The notes under the pieces: generated by a model
Told to the model about the DNA's origin: nothing
Seen by the model: only the letters and a program-made list of their open reading frames with translations
Database searches by the model: none
In this document: one piece after another, positions 15,531 through 24,400 of the stretch
How positions within the stretch are numbered: the stretch's first letter is position 1
Layout of the letters: each line of letters opens with the position of its first letter
Origin: Falsiroseomonas sp.
Lineage (GTDB): Bacteria; Pseudomonadota; Alphaproteobacteria; Acetobacterales; Acetobacteraceae
Direction of reading: 5' to 3'
Length of the DNA stretch: 32,702 nucleotides
Assembly: GCF_030695085.1 (NCBI RefSeq)
Contig: NZ_JAUYTS010000132.1
Span: 1-32,702, forward strand
Translations under genes and position numbers: made by a program

Positions 15531-15956
15531 TCAGGCCGCGGCGGCGGTTCCCCGCACCGGGTTGTTGGCGTTCGCCGGGGTGTGCACGGTGGTGACGGTC
15601 ACGGATGCCATGGCCGGCTTGGCCGGGCTGACGGCCTTCGGTGCCAGCGTGCGGAAATCGGGGTCGAACACATGGGCGATTTCGCCGCGGGTCAGGCCGA
15701 TATCCGCGAGTTCCCGATCGGTCAGGTTGCGCAGGCTCTCATAGGTGCTCTGGCGTGCGGGCCAGCTGCGCAGCGTGCGGCCGATGAAGGAAAGACCGCG
15801 ACCGAGGCTGGCGAAGAAATTGACCACGCCTTCGGCGATCGCCTGGTCGCGGGCGCGGATCGCTGCGTGGCGCAGCATTTCGATCTCGATGGCCGTGCGG
15901 TCCGGGGTGGCGATGGCGAACAGGCTGGCCTGTTCCGAGCTGTGGCGGGCGTTCAT
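15531..15956 (-). CDS. DUF1127 domain protein
   Basis: A 141-residue protein. Residues about 65-95 form the DUF1127 motif RQSTYESLRNLTDRELADIGLTRGEI, common in alpha- and gammaproteobacteria, where small DUF1127 proteins bind RNA or modulate phosphate and RNA metabolism. Here the motif is preceded by about 60 residues of helical sequence (AIEIEMLRHAAIRARDQAIA) and followed by an Ala/Thr/Val-rich tail of about 40 residues, so the protein is longer than the classical 45-70 residue members. The start at 15954-15956 has AGAGGT five bases upstream. It is convergent with prmA and divergent from the aminopeptidase gene. Confidence 0.85.
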   Translation of the reverse strand: MNARHSSEQASLFAIATPDRTAIEIEMLRHAAIRARDQAIAEGVVNFFASLGRGLSFIGRTLRSWPARQSTYESLRNLTDRELADIGLTRGEIAHVFDPDFRTLAPKAVSPAKPAMASVTVTTVHTPANANNPVRGTAAAA

Positions 15957-16139
15957 GATGACCTCTGTTGAGCGGCGCGGCGGGCTGACCAGTGCTGGCC
16001 TCGGCCCCCGCGCTTCGCAGGTGCAACATAGGGATGGAGAGGCCACAGGTGATGCGCCGAAGCCACAGCCAAGACATGCGTCCAACGCATGAAATACATC
16101 GGACATATGTTTCAGCGTTAGGGCTTCGGTAACCCGTCG

Positions 16140-17936
16140 ATGAAAACGCCCCCCCTACCCCTTGCGGCGGCTCGTCTTTCTGCGCTGCGCGCGGAGCTGG
16201 CGCGCCTTGGCCTGGATGGTCTTCTGGTGCCGCGCGCCGATGCCTTCCTCGGCGAATATGTGCCGCCCTCGGCCGCGCGGCTGGCCTGGCTCACCGGCTT
16301 CACCGGCAGTGCCGGGCTGGCGCTGGTGCTGCGGGAACGTGCCGTGCTGTTCATCGATGGCCGCTACACCACGCAGGCGGCGGCCGAGACCGACCCGGCG
16401 CTGTGGGAACGCCGGCATCTGCTGGACCAGCCACCGGCCGCCTTCCTGAAGGCGGAGGCCCCGGGCGCGCGCATCGGCTACGACCCCTGGCTACACCCCG
16501 CCGCGGCGCTGGACCGGCTGGCGGAGACCGGTGCCACGCTGGTGCCGCTGGAGACCAACCCCATCGACGCGGTCTGGGCCGACCGCCCCGCCGCGCCGGC
16601 CGGCCTGGCGGTGCCGCATCCGCTGGAATTCGCCGGGCAGGATGCCGGCACGAAACGCGCGGAAGCCGCCGCCGCGCTGCGCGAAGCGGGGCAGGATGCG
16701 GTTGTGCTGGCCGATGCCCATGCGGTGGCCTGGCTGCTGAACATCCGGGGCGACGACCTGCCGCACACGCCGCTCGCTTTGGCCATGGCGCTGCTGCATG
16801 AAGATGCGCGGGTCGATCTGTTCCTCGACCCTGCGCGCGCCGATCCGGCGTTGCGGGCGCATCTCGGCAATGCCGTTGCGCTGTATCCGCCGGCGGCGCT
16901 GGAAGGTGTGCTGGCGGGCCTGGCCGGCTGCCGCGTGCGGCTGGATGCGGAGGTGACGCCCGCCTGGTTCGGCCAGCGCCTGCGCGAAGCGGGGGCGGAG
17001 GTGGTGGCCGGCGAGGATCCCTGCCGGCTGCCGCGCGCCTGCAAGAATGCGGTGGAACAGGCCGGCGCCCGCGCCGCGCATCTGCGCGATGCGGTGGCGC
17101 TGTGCCGCTTCCTCGCCTGGTTCGCCAGCGCCGCGCCGGCGGGGGGCGAGACGGAGCTTTCGGCGGCGGCGAAGCTGCTGGCGCTGCGGGCGGAAGGCGC
17201 GCATTTCGTCGCGGAGAGCTTCCCCGCCATCAGCGGCGCCGGGGAGAATGGCGCGATCATCCACTACCGCGCGACGCCGGAAAGCGACCGCCCGATCCGC
17301 CCGGATGAATGCTACCTGATCGACAGCGGCGCACAGTACCGGGACGGCACCACGGACATCACCCGCACGCTATGGACCGGCCCGGGCCTGCCGCCGGCCG
17401 AGCTGGCAGCGCGCTACACCCTTGTCCTGCAGGGCCACCTGGCGCTGTCCGCGCTGCGATTCCCGGAGGGTGTGGCTGGCGTCCACCTGGATGCGCTGGC
17501 ACGCCAGCGGCTTTGGGCGGCGGGGCTGGATTACGACCATGGCACCGGCCATGGCGTCGGCAGCTTCCTCTCGGTGCATGAGGGCCCGGCCGGGATCAGC
17601 CGCGCGGCGCGCCCGGTGGCGTTGAAGCCGGGCATGATCCTGTCGAACGAGCCGGGATTCTACCTGCCCGGCGCCTATGGCATCCGCATCGAGAATCTGT
17701 TGCTGGTGCGCCCGGCCACCCCGCTGCCCGGCCAGGCCAAGCCCTTCCTGGATTTCGAGACGCTGAGCTGGGCGCCCTATGACCGCCGGCTGATCCAGGT
17801 GGCGCTGCTATCGCCGGCGGAGCGGGCGCAGGTGGATGCGTATCATCGCGCGGTGGCGGGGCGGATCGGCCCGCTGCTGCCGGAGGATGCGCAGGGCTGG
17901 CTCACGCAGGCCTGCGCCCCCCTGCCGGCGGGTTGA
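16140..17936 (+). CDS. Xaa-Pro aminopeptidase (aminopeptidase P, M24B), long form
   Basis: A 598-residue dinuclear metallopeptidase that removes the N-terminal residue from peptides with proline in second position. It has the three-domain plan of the long aminopeptidase P (two creatinase-like N-terminal domains and a pita-bread catalytic domain). The metal ligands are all visible: D395 and D406 in DSGAQYRDGTTDITR, H471 in HGTGHGVGSFLSVHEGP, E504 in SNEPGFY and E518 in IRIENLLLV. No signal peptide is present, so it is cytoplasmic. The ATG at 16140 has no strong ribosome-binding site upstream. It is divergent from the DUF1127 gene across 183 bases. Confidence 0.95.
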   Translation: MKTPPLPLAAARLSALRAELARLGLDGLLVPRADAFLGEYVPPSAARLAWLTGFTGSAGLALVLRERAVLFIDGRYTTQAAAETDPALWERRHLLDQPPAAFLKAEAPGARIGYDPWLHPAAALDRLAETGATLVPLETNPIDAVWADRPAAPAGLAVPHPLEFAGQDAGTKRAEAAAALREAGQDAVVLADAHAVAWLLNIRGDDLPHTPLALAMALLHEDARVDLFLDPARADPALRAHLGNAVALYPPAALEGVLAGLAGCRVRLDAEVTPAWFGQRLREAGAEVVAGEDPCRLPRACKNAVEQAGARAAHLRDAVALCRFLAWFASAAPAGGETELSAAAKLLALRAEGAHFVAESFPAISGAGENGAIIHYRATPESDRPIRPDECYLIDSGAQYRDGTTDITRTLWTGPGLPPAELAARYTLVLQGHLALSALRFPEGVAGVHLDALARQRLWAAGLDYDHGTGHGVGSFLSVHEGPAGISRAARPVALKPGMILSNEPGFYLPGAYGIRIENLLLVRPATPLPGQAKPFLDFETLSWAPYDRRLIQVALLSPAERAQVDAYHRAVAGRIGPLLPEDAQGWLTQACAPLPAG

Positions 17937-18118
17937 GCCGGCCCGGCGTCCTGCGTGGCAAATGGGCTACCGTGGGGCGCGGTGCGGGATTTGGGCGCGG
18001 TTGGTGAAGCAGATGTTGACGCAACCTATACGAGCAATTCCGTGGACTCGCGCAGGGGAAGGTTGTTTACTGCGGCCGTCAATCATCGCTTCACCTGCTG
18101 CTGCGACCCTAGGTCCGC

Positions 18119-19240
18119 ATGTCCCAGCCCCTCCGCCGTCGCACGCTGCTCGCCCTCGCCGCCGCACCGGTCCTGCCGGCGCCGGCGCTTGCCAACCTCG
18201 CCATGGCTTCGGGTCGCGGCGCGAGTGCCGGGCCGCCCAGCCCGCGCGGACCGGCGCTGGACCCGGCGGTGTGGCGGGCCTTCTGCGCGCGTTTCGTGCG
18301 GCCGGATGGGCGGGTGGTGGATACCTTCAACAACGGCATTTCCCACAGCGAGGGCCAGGGCTGGGCGCTGCTCTGCGCCGAACAGGCGCTGGACCGGGAG
18401 ACCTTCGACCAGATCCTGGCCTGGACCACCCGCACCCTGGCGCGACCTGGCGATGCGCTGCTGGCCTGGCGGTTCCGGCCGGATGTGTTCGGCGGGGTGG
18501 GGCAGGTGGATGACCCCAACAATGCCACGGATGGCGACCTGATGTTCGCCTGGGCGCTGCTGCGCGCCGGCCGGCGCTGGCGGTCCGAGGCCTATACGGA
18601 ACAGGGTGTTGCGGTGGCGCGGGATGTGCTGCGCCTGCTGGTTCGCCAGGTCGGGGAGGAGACGGTGCTGCTGCCCGGCGCGGCAGGGTTCGAGCAGCGC
18701 GACCATGTGGTCCTCAACCCCTCCTACTACGCTTTCCCGGCGTTTCGGGCGCTGGCGCAGGCGGTGCCGGACCCGATCTGGCTGCGCCTGGCCTCCGATG
18801 GGTTGTCACTGATGCGCCGGGCGCGCTTCGGCCGCTGGGGCCTGCCGGCGGATTGGGTGGCCCTGCCGCGCGGCGGCGGACGGCCCTCGCCGGCGCCGGG
18901 TTGGCCGACGCGCTTTTCCTATGACGCGGTGCGGGTCCCGCTCTATCTCGCCTGGGCCGGGCTGGGGCGGGAGCCGGCGGCGATCGGCGCCGCACGCTTC
19001 TGGACCGACCCCACCCATGCGCGTATGCCGGCCTGGACCGATTTCGCAGCCGATACGGTCTCGCCTTATGCAGCATCACCCGGAATACGTGCGGTGGCGC
19101 AATTAACGATCGCCAGGCATGCAGATTCGACAAGGCCCCTCGCGCAGTCGTCGATGGATGAGGCGCAGGACTACTATTCGGCGATCCTGTCCCTGCTCGC
19201 TCGTCTCGCTTGGCGAGACTCGCTGACAGCTTCGATCTAG
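18119..19240 (+). CDS. bcsZ: cellulose-operon endoglucanase BcsZ (glycoside hydrolase 8)
   Basis: A 373-residue periplasmic beta-1,4-endoglucanase that trims misplaced glucan and supports cellulose export. The N-terminus MSQPLRRRTLLALAAAPVLP has a twin-arginine-like signal (RRRTLLAL) and an ALA cleavage site. The general acid is E78 in ISHSEGQGW; the probable base is D269 in RFSYDAVRVPLYLAW. Their spacing of 191 residues is close to that of E. coli BcsZ (E55 and D243). NNATDGDLMFAWALLRA carries the aspartate that binds substrate. It is the first gene of the operon, as cmcAx is in Komagataeibacter; the 82 bases before the next gene contain a TTAGG-N5-CCTAA dyad (19261-19275). Confidence 0.93.
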   Translation: MSQPLRRRTLLALAAAPVLPAPALANLAMASGRGASAGPPSPRGPALDPAVWRAFCARFVRPDGRVVDTFNNGISHSEGQGWALLCAEQALDRETFDQILAWTTRTLARPGDALLAWRFRPDVFGGVGQVDDPNNATDGDLMFAWALLRAGRRWRSEAYTEQGVAVARDVLRLLVRQVGEETVLLPGAAGFEQRDHVVLNPSYYAFPAFRALAQAVPDPIWLRLASDGLSLMRRARFGRWGLPADWVALPRGGGRPSPAPGWPTRFSYDAVRVPLYLAWAGLGREPAAIGAARFWTDPTHARMPAWTDFAADTVSPYAASPGIRAVAQLTIARHADSTRPLAQSSMDEAQDYYSAILSLLARLAWRDSLTASI

Positions 19241-19322
19241 AAGTGCTTGCGCGGTAGAGATTAGGTATTCCCTAACCGTCGCAGCCACGGCATGTTGCGA
19301 TGCGATTGGGGGTTGATTTTTC

Positions 19323-20579
19323 ATGCGCCAAGATACGGATGTCGCCCGCGTCGCAGCGGCGCTGCGGGCGCCCGCTATCCGCTACCGTAGTTTCGGCAAT
19401 GAACCGGTCCGCACACCCGTGCCGGTGCCGGAGGCTGACCCCTATGCCCTGCTGGGCGCCGCGATGACTGCTGCGGCGGAAATCGGCCAGCAGCAGGGGA
19501 TGCCGCCGGCCGAACCCTGGCAGGCCCCGGCTGCCGAATCCCCGCCCCCCGCAGCCGCCCCACCCTATTGGCCCGAGGCGCCCTCGCCGCAGGCGGTACC
19601 GACGCAAAGCTGGGCCGAGCCGGCGCAGCATTGGGCGGTGCCAGCCCAGCCCACGGCGGAGCCGCAGAACCGGCCCGCGGCGGAGCCGCAGAGCTGGCCC
19701 GCGGCGGAGCCGCAGAACCGGCCCGTGGCGGAGCCGCAGAATTGGCCCGCGACGGAGCCGCAGAACCGACCCGTGGCGGAGCCGCAAAATTGGCCCGTGG
19801 CGGAGCCGCAGCATTGGCGCGCGCCGGCCGCCGAGGCCTGGCCTGCCCCGCAGCCGCCCGCCCCGCAGCCGCCAGCCCCGCAGTGGGTGGAGCCGGAGCG
19901 GCCCGCGCCGCCCCCGGAGCCGGTGGCAAGCCTGCCCGAGCCCCCGCGGGCATCACCCGCCGCCCCGCCGCCCGTTCCCCGGCAGCCGGAACCGGCTGCC
20001 GCGCGCCCGGAAAGGCCGGACGCCCCTGGCTGGACGCCCGCGCCTGCCGTGGCCCAGCCCGCGTCGGCCCTGGCTGTGCCCGCGCCGTACGCACCGGCGG
20101 CCGCGCCGGCACCGGAAGCGCCAGCTGCGACTGCGACCCCGACTGCGACCCCGACTGCGGCCCCGATGGTGTTCGGCCTCAGTGACATGACCCTGCTGCG
20201 TGCCGCCGATATGCCGTTGCCGCCGGCAATGCGCCCTGCGCTGTCGACGCTTGCTGAATTGTCCTCGGCCCCGCCGGCGGAGCGGTCGGCATCGCAGGCC
20301 GCGGCACCGCGCGCGCTGTTCCCGCTGATCGATGCGCTCGACATGCCCGGTGGCCTGCTCGCCCGCCGCTCGGCCCTGACCGATGCGCGGGATGCAACGA
20401 CGGAGGAGGCGCCGCCGCCGGCCGGGAAGCCCGCGCCGCCGCCTGCCGTACTGATGGCCGCCGAGGTCGACTTGCCGTTGGCGGAAGTATTGCGTCTTCT
20501 CGCGGCAGACCCGGCCGAGTCGGCCGATGCCTTCCAAGCCCTGCGCCGTCCCCCGCGCGCAGAGCAACTCGACGCCTGA
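19323..20579 (+). CDS. proline-rich cellulose-operon protein, BcsP/CcpAx-like
   Basis: A 418-residue protein with three zones. Residues 1-45 hold a short conserved-looking helix and strand, DVARVAAALRAPAIRYRSF, that resembles the N-termini of BcsR, BcsP and the Komagataeibacter cellulose-complementing protein CcpAx. Residues about 50-280 are Pro/Ala/Gln-rich and disordered, with seven copies of an eight-residue repeat. The end contains MVFGLSDMTLLRAADMPLPP and LPLAEVLRLLAADPAESADAF, similar in layout to the CcpAx C-terminus (AEVF near its end). CcpAx partners BcsD and is needed to array synthase complexes. The position between bcsZ and bcsQ, with a bcsD downstream, favours the same job. Exact family assignment (BcsO, BcsP or CcpAx) is not certain; the similarity is in layout more than identity. 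Confidence 0.65.
   Translation: MRQDTDVARVAAALRAPAIRYRSFGNEPVRTPVPVPEADPYALLGAAMTAAAEIGQQQGMPPAEPWQAPAAESPPPAAAPPYWPEAPSPQAVPTQSWAEPAQHWAVPAQPTAEPQNRPAAEPQSWPAAEPQNRPVAEPQNWPATEPQNRPVAEPQNWPVAEPQHWRAPAAEAWPAPQPPAPQPPAPQWVEPERPAPPPEPVASLPEPPRASPAAPPPVPRQPEPAAARPERPDAPGWTPAPAVAQPASALAVPAPYAPAAAPAPEAPAATATPTATPTAAPMVFGLSDMTLLRAADMPLPPAMRPALSTLAELSSAPPAERSASQAAAPRALFPLIDALDMPGGLLARRSALTDARDATTEEAPPPAGKPAPPPAVLMAAEVDLPLAEVLRLLAADPAESADAFQALRRPPRAEQLDA
19656..19823 (+). repeat. seven tandem 24-bp units in the proline-rich gene
   Basis: Seven consecutive in-frame units of 24 bp, each encoding an eight-residue block of the form AEPQNRPx or AEPQNWPx. Units differ at a few positions (for example T for A at the fifth), so they are not all recent copies. 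Confidence 0.95.
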
Positions 20580-20610
20580 TGTTCCAACTGCCGGGAGGCT
20601 ACGCCCGCTC

Positions 20611-21411
20611 ATGCCGCTAATCTGTTTTGCGTCCCCCAAGGGCGGCGTCGGCAAGACGACGCTGACCGCGAACCTCGCCGATGCGCTTCAGCGTGAGGGT
20701 CGGCGGGTCATGGTCATGGATTTTGACCCGCAGAACACGTTGCGGTTGCATTTCGGTGTGCCTCTGACAGATATGGGCGGCTTCACCGCCGATCTGCCTC
20801 GCCGCCCGGACTGGCGCGCCTGCGTGCGGGAAACCGCCTCGGGCGTGAAGGTGCTGCCGCATGGCGCGATGGAACTGCGCGGCGCGCTGGGCCTAGCCGC
20901 GGCGCTGGAGCGGGACCCGGAACTGCTGGCCGCGCCGATGCGCTCCATCCTGTCCGACCCCGGCCTGACCGTGATCGCCGATACCTCCCCCGGCCCGTCG
21001 CATGCGTTGGCGGTGCTGGTGCCGATGGCGTCCATGGTGATCGCGGTGCTGCAGGCGGAAGCGATCAGCGCCGCGCTGATCCCGGATATCGACAGCGGCC
21101 GGTTCCTCGGCTCGGGCACCATGGCCGCCTTGTTCGCCGGCCGGCTGCGCGTGGTGCTGAACGAGGTGGATCTGAATTCCCGCCTGTCCCGCGCCGCCGC
21201 CGATGCGGTGGCCCGCCATCTCGGCCCGCGCCTGCTCGGTGCCGTCACCCGCGATGAGACGATGGCCGAGGCGCTGGCGATGCAGAAGCTGGTGCAGGAA
21301 ATCGCGCCCGACTCGCGCGCGGCCGAAGACATCCGCGGCATTGCCCGCGCCGTCGAGGCCGCGCTGCCGGCGGCCCCGGAAGGCTTTTCCATGGGCTGGG
21401 GCGCGCGATGA
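20611..21411 (+). CDS. bcsQ: cellulose biosynthesis protein BcsQ (ParA/MinD-like ATPase)
   Basis: A 266-residue SIMIBI-class ATPase. The deviant Walker A motif is complete at the N-terminus (SPKGGVGKTTLTANLADAL, residues 8-26), followed by VMVMDFDPQNTLRLHFG. In E. coli the homologue is required for cellulose secretion and polar placement of the synthase, together with BcsR and BcsE. The ATG at 20611 is set by this motif. GGGAGG at 20593-20598 is twelve bases upstream, a little far. The stop codon overlaps the bcsAB start as ATGA, so the two are translated together. Komagataeibacter operons lack this gene, while E. coli type operons carry it. Confidence 0.9.
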   Translation: MPLICFASPKGGVGKTTLTANLADALQREGRRVMVMDFDPQNTLRLHFGVPLTDMGGFTADLPRRPDWRACVRETASGVKVLPHGAMELRGALGLAAALERDPELLAAPMRSILSDPGLTVIADTSPGPSHALAVLVPMASMVIAVLQAEAISAALIPDIDSGRFLGSGTMAALFAGRLRVVLNEVDLNSRLSRAAADAVARHLGPRLLGAVTRDETMAEALAMQKLVQEIAPDSRAAEDIRGIARAVEAALPAAPEGFSMGWGAR

Positions 21412-24400
21412 GTTTTGCCCAGTCCCTGCGCCAGGGCCGAGCGTTCCGGGGCGGGCCCTGGGCACGGCGCTGGGTTTCCTGGCCGTTGATGGCGCTGAGC
21501 CTGATCATCGGCCTGATTTTCACTGTGGCACCGCTGCAGGCGGAACAGCAGGCCTGGCTGGCGGTGGCCGGCTTCCTGCTGTTCCTGGTGGCCAACCGCA
21601 TTCCTGGCCGGGCGATGACGATCTTCATCGTCTTCATGTCCTGCCTGGTATCCATGCGCTACATCTACTGGCGTCTGGTCGATACGCTGGAATTCACCAG
21701 CTTCATGCAGACCTTCCTCGGCACCGGCCTGCTGCTGGCCGAGGTCTATGCCGTCACCACCATGCTGCTGGCCTATTTCCAGGCGATCTGGCCGCTGGAC
21801 CGCAAGCCGGTACCGCTGCCGGAAGACCCGGATGAGTGGCCCACCATCGACGTCTTCATCCCGAGCTACAACGAGCCGCTGGAGATCGTGAAACCCTCCA
21901 TCTATGGCGCGCTGGCGATCGACTGGCCGCGCGACAAGATGAATGTCTATCTGCTGGACGATGGCCGCCGCGACGAATTCCGGCGCTTCTGCGAACAGGT
22001 CGGCTGCAACTACCTGATCCGCGGCGACAACAAAGGGGCCAAGGCCGGCAATATCAACGCCGCGCTGAAGGTCACCAACGGCGAGTACATCTGTATCTTC
22101 GATTGCGACCATGTCGCAACACGCGCCTTCCTCCAGCTCACCGTGGGCTGGCTGCTGCGCGACCGTGACCTCGCGATGGTGCAGACGCCGCACCATTTCT
22201 ACTCGCCCGACCCGTTCGAGCGGAACCTGGCCTCCGGCCAGCGCGTGCCGAATGAGGGCCTGTTGTTCTACGGCATGGTGCAGCAGGGCAACGACCTGTG
22301 GAACGCGGCCTTCTTCTGCGGCAGCTGCGCCGTGATCCGGCGCGAGGCGCTGCTGGAAGTGGGCGGCGTGCCGACGGAGACGGTGACGGAAGACTGCCAC
22401 TGCTCGCTGAAGATGCAGCGGCGCGGCTGGCGCACCGCCTATCTCCGCGTGCCGCTGGCCGCCGGTCTCGCGACGGAACGGCTGATGCTGCATATCGGCC
22501 AGCGCATGCGCTGGGGCCGCGGCATGATCCAGATCCTGCGCATCGACAATCCGATGATGGGCGCCGGGCTGAAATTCTATCAGCGCTGCTGCTACTTCAT
22601 GTCGCAGTTCCACTTCCTTTTCCCGCTGCCGCGCTTCGTCTTCCTGACGGCGCCGCTGGCCTTCCTGCTGTTCGGCGAGAGCATCATCGCGGCGTCGCCG
22701 CTGGCGATCATCGCCTATGCCGGCCCGCATATCCTGCATTCGGTGGGCGCCACCAGCCGGCTGTCCGGCCATGTGCGGCACAGCTTCTGGTCGGAAATCT
22801 ATGAGACGGTGCTGGCGCTTTACCTGATCCCGGTGATGCTCGCGACGCTGCTGGACCCGAAGAAGGGCAAGTTCAACGTCACCGACAAGGGCGGCACGCT
22901 GCAGGAAGGCTTCTTCGACCTGCGCGCCGTGGGCCCGAACATGGTGCTGGCGCTCGCTCTTATCGCCGGGCTGCTTTCCGGCATTTATGGGCTGACAACG
23001 AACGCGGTGGACAGTTTGGATTTCCAGGCCTTCGCGCTCAACTTCCTGTGGGCGGCGCTGTCCTTCGTCGTGGTGCTGGCAGGCCTCGCCGTGGGCCGCG
23101 AACGCCGCCAGGTGCGCGAACGCGCCCGCGTCGGTGCGGTGGTCGCGGCGAATGTCGTGCTGGCCGATGGCCGCGTGATCGAGGGCGAGACCATGGACCT
23201 TTCGCTCGGCGGCGCGGCCGTCGCGATCCAGCGGCCGGCCGATGTGCCGGATGACGCCGCCATCACCCTGGAGCTGGATGTCGGGCCCGAATGGGTGGCG
23301 ATTCCGGCCGAGGTGCTGCGCTGGCAGGATGACCGGATGCAGGTGCGCTTCGCGGCGCAGACCCTGCATGATGAGGGCAATATCGTGCGCGCCGTGCTCG
23401 GCCGCGCCGATGCATGGGTGGATTGGGACGACGTGCGAGAGGATAAGCCACTGCGTAGCCTGGGCGAGGTGGCACGCTCGATCGGCGGCCTGTTCCGTGG
23501 AGACAGCCAGTTCTCCTTCTTCACGCGCCGCCAGCGGCGCCAGAAGGTTGTGGTCCGCACCGCCGCGACGCCCGCCCTCGAGGCAGACGCGGCCGAGGCG
23601 GCGGAGACCCCGGCGGTGCCGGCACGCCGCGCCCGCGGCGAGAGCAGCGTCGTCCGTCGTGCCGCGGCCGTGGCGCTCGCCCTGGCGCTGTCCGCGCCGG
23701 GCCTCGCTTTGGCGCAGGTGAACCTGCGCGGCGCGCCGCCGCCGCCGGCGCCGTTGCAGCCCGGCCCGCAGGGCCTGCCGCTGACGCTGACGCCGCAATC
23801 GCCCGGCATTGGCACCTTCGGCGCACCGGCCACCCAATCCGGCGCGGTGCCGCTCGGCGCCGCCCCGCCGCCGGCCGGGGGCGCATTGCAGGTGCAGGGT
23901 TCGCCCTTCGGCCAGCCCGCGCCCATCGGGCAGCCAGCGCAGTTCGGCCAGCCAACCCAGTTCGGCCAGCCGATCCAGTTCGGCCAGCCCGGTACGATCG
24001 GCGCGGCGAACCCGCCCTCCACCGGCCTGCCGCCGCTGCCGGTCGCCCAGCCTGCCTTCGGCGGCGGGCCGGAGGTCGGCACGTTCGGCGCGCCGACCGG
24101 TGATTTCGGCTCCACCCGCACCGAATCCCGCACGCTGCGCCAGCTCGGCCTGCGCGCGCCGATGCAGATGCGCGGCACCTCGGACCTGCAGGGCGTGCTG
24201 TTCGGCGTGCGCGGCGACGAGGTGGTGACCGGCGCCCGGCTGGTGCTGCAGGGCGCGACCAGCCCGGCGCTGATTCCGGAATACAGCCAGATCTCGATGA
24301 CGCTGAACGAGCAGTTCGTCGGCGTGATCAACCCCGACCGCAACCGGCCGGCCTTCGGCCCGCTGGAATTCCCGATCAACCCGGTGTTCTTCGCCGATCT

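Noticed and set aside
19656..19823. CRISPR-like array from regular 24-bp spacing
   Set aside because: Units are contiguous with no spacers and encode an in-frame protein repeat.
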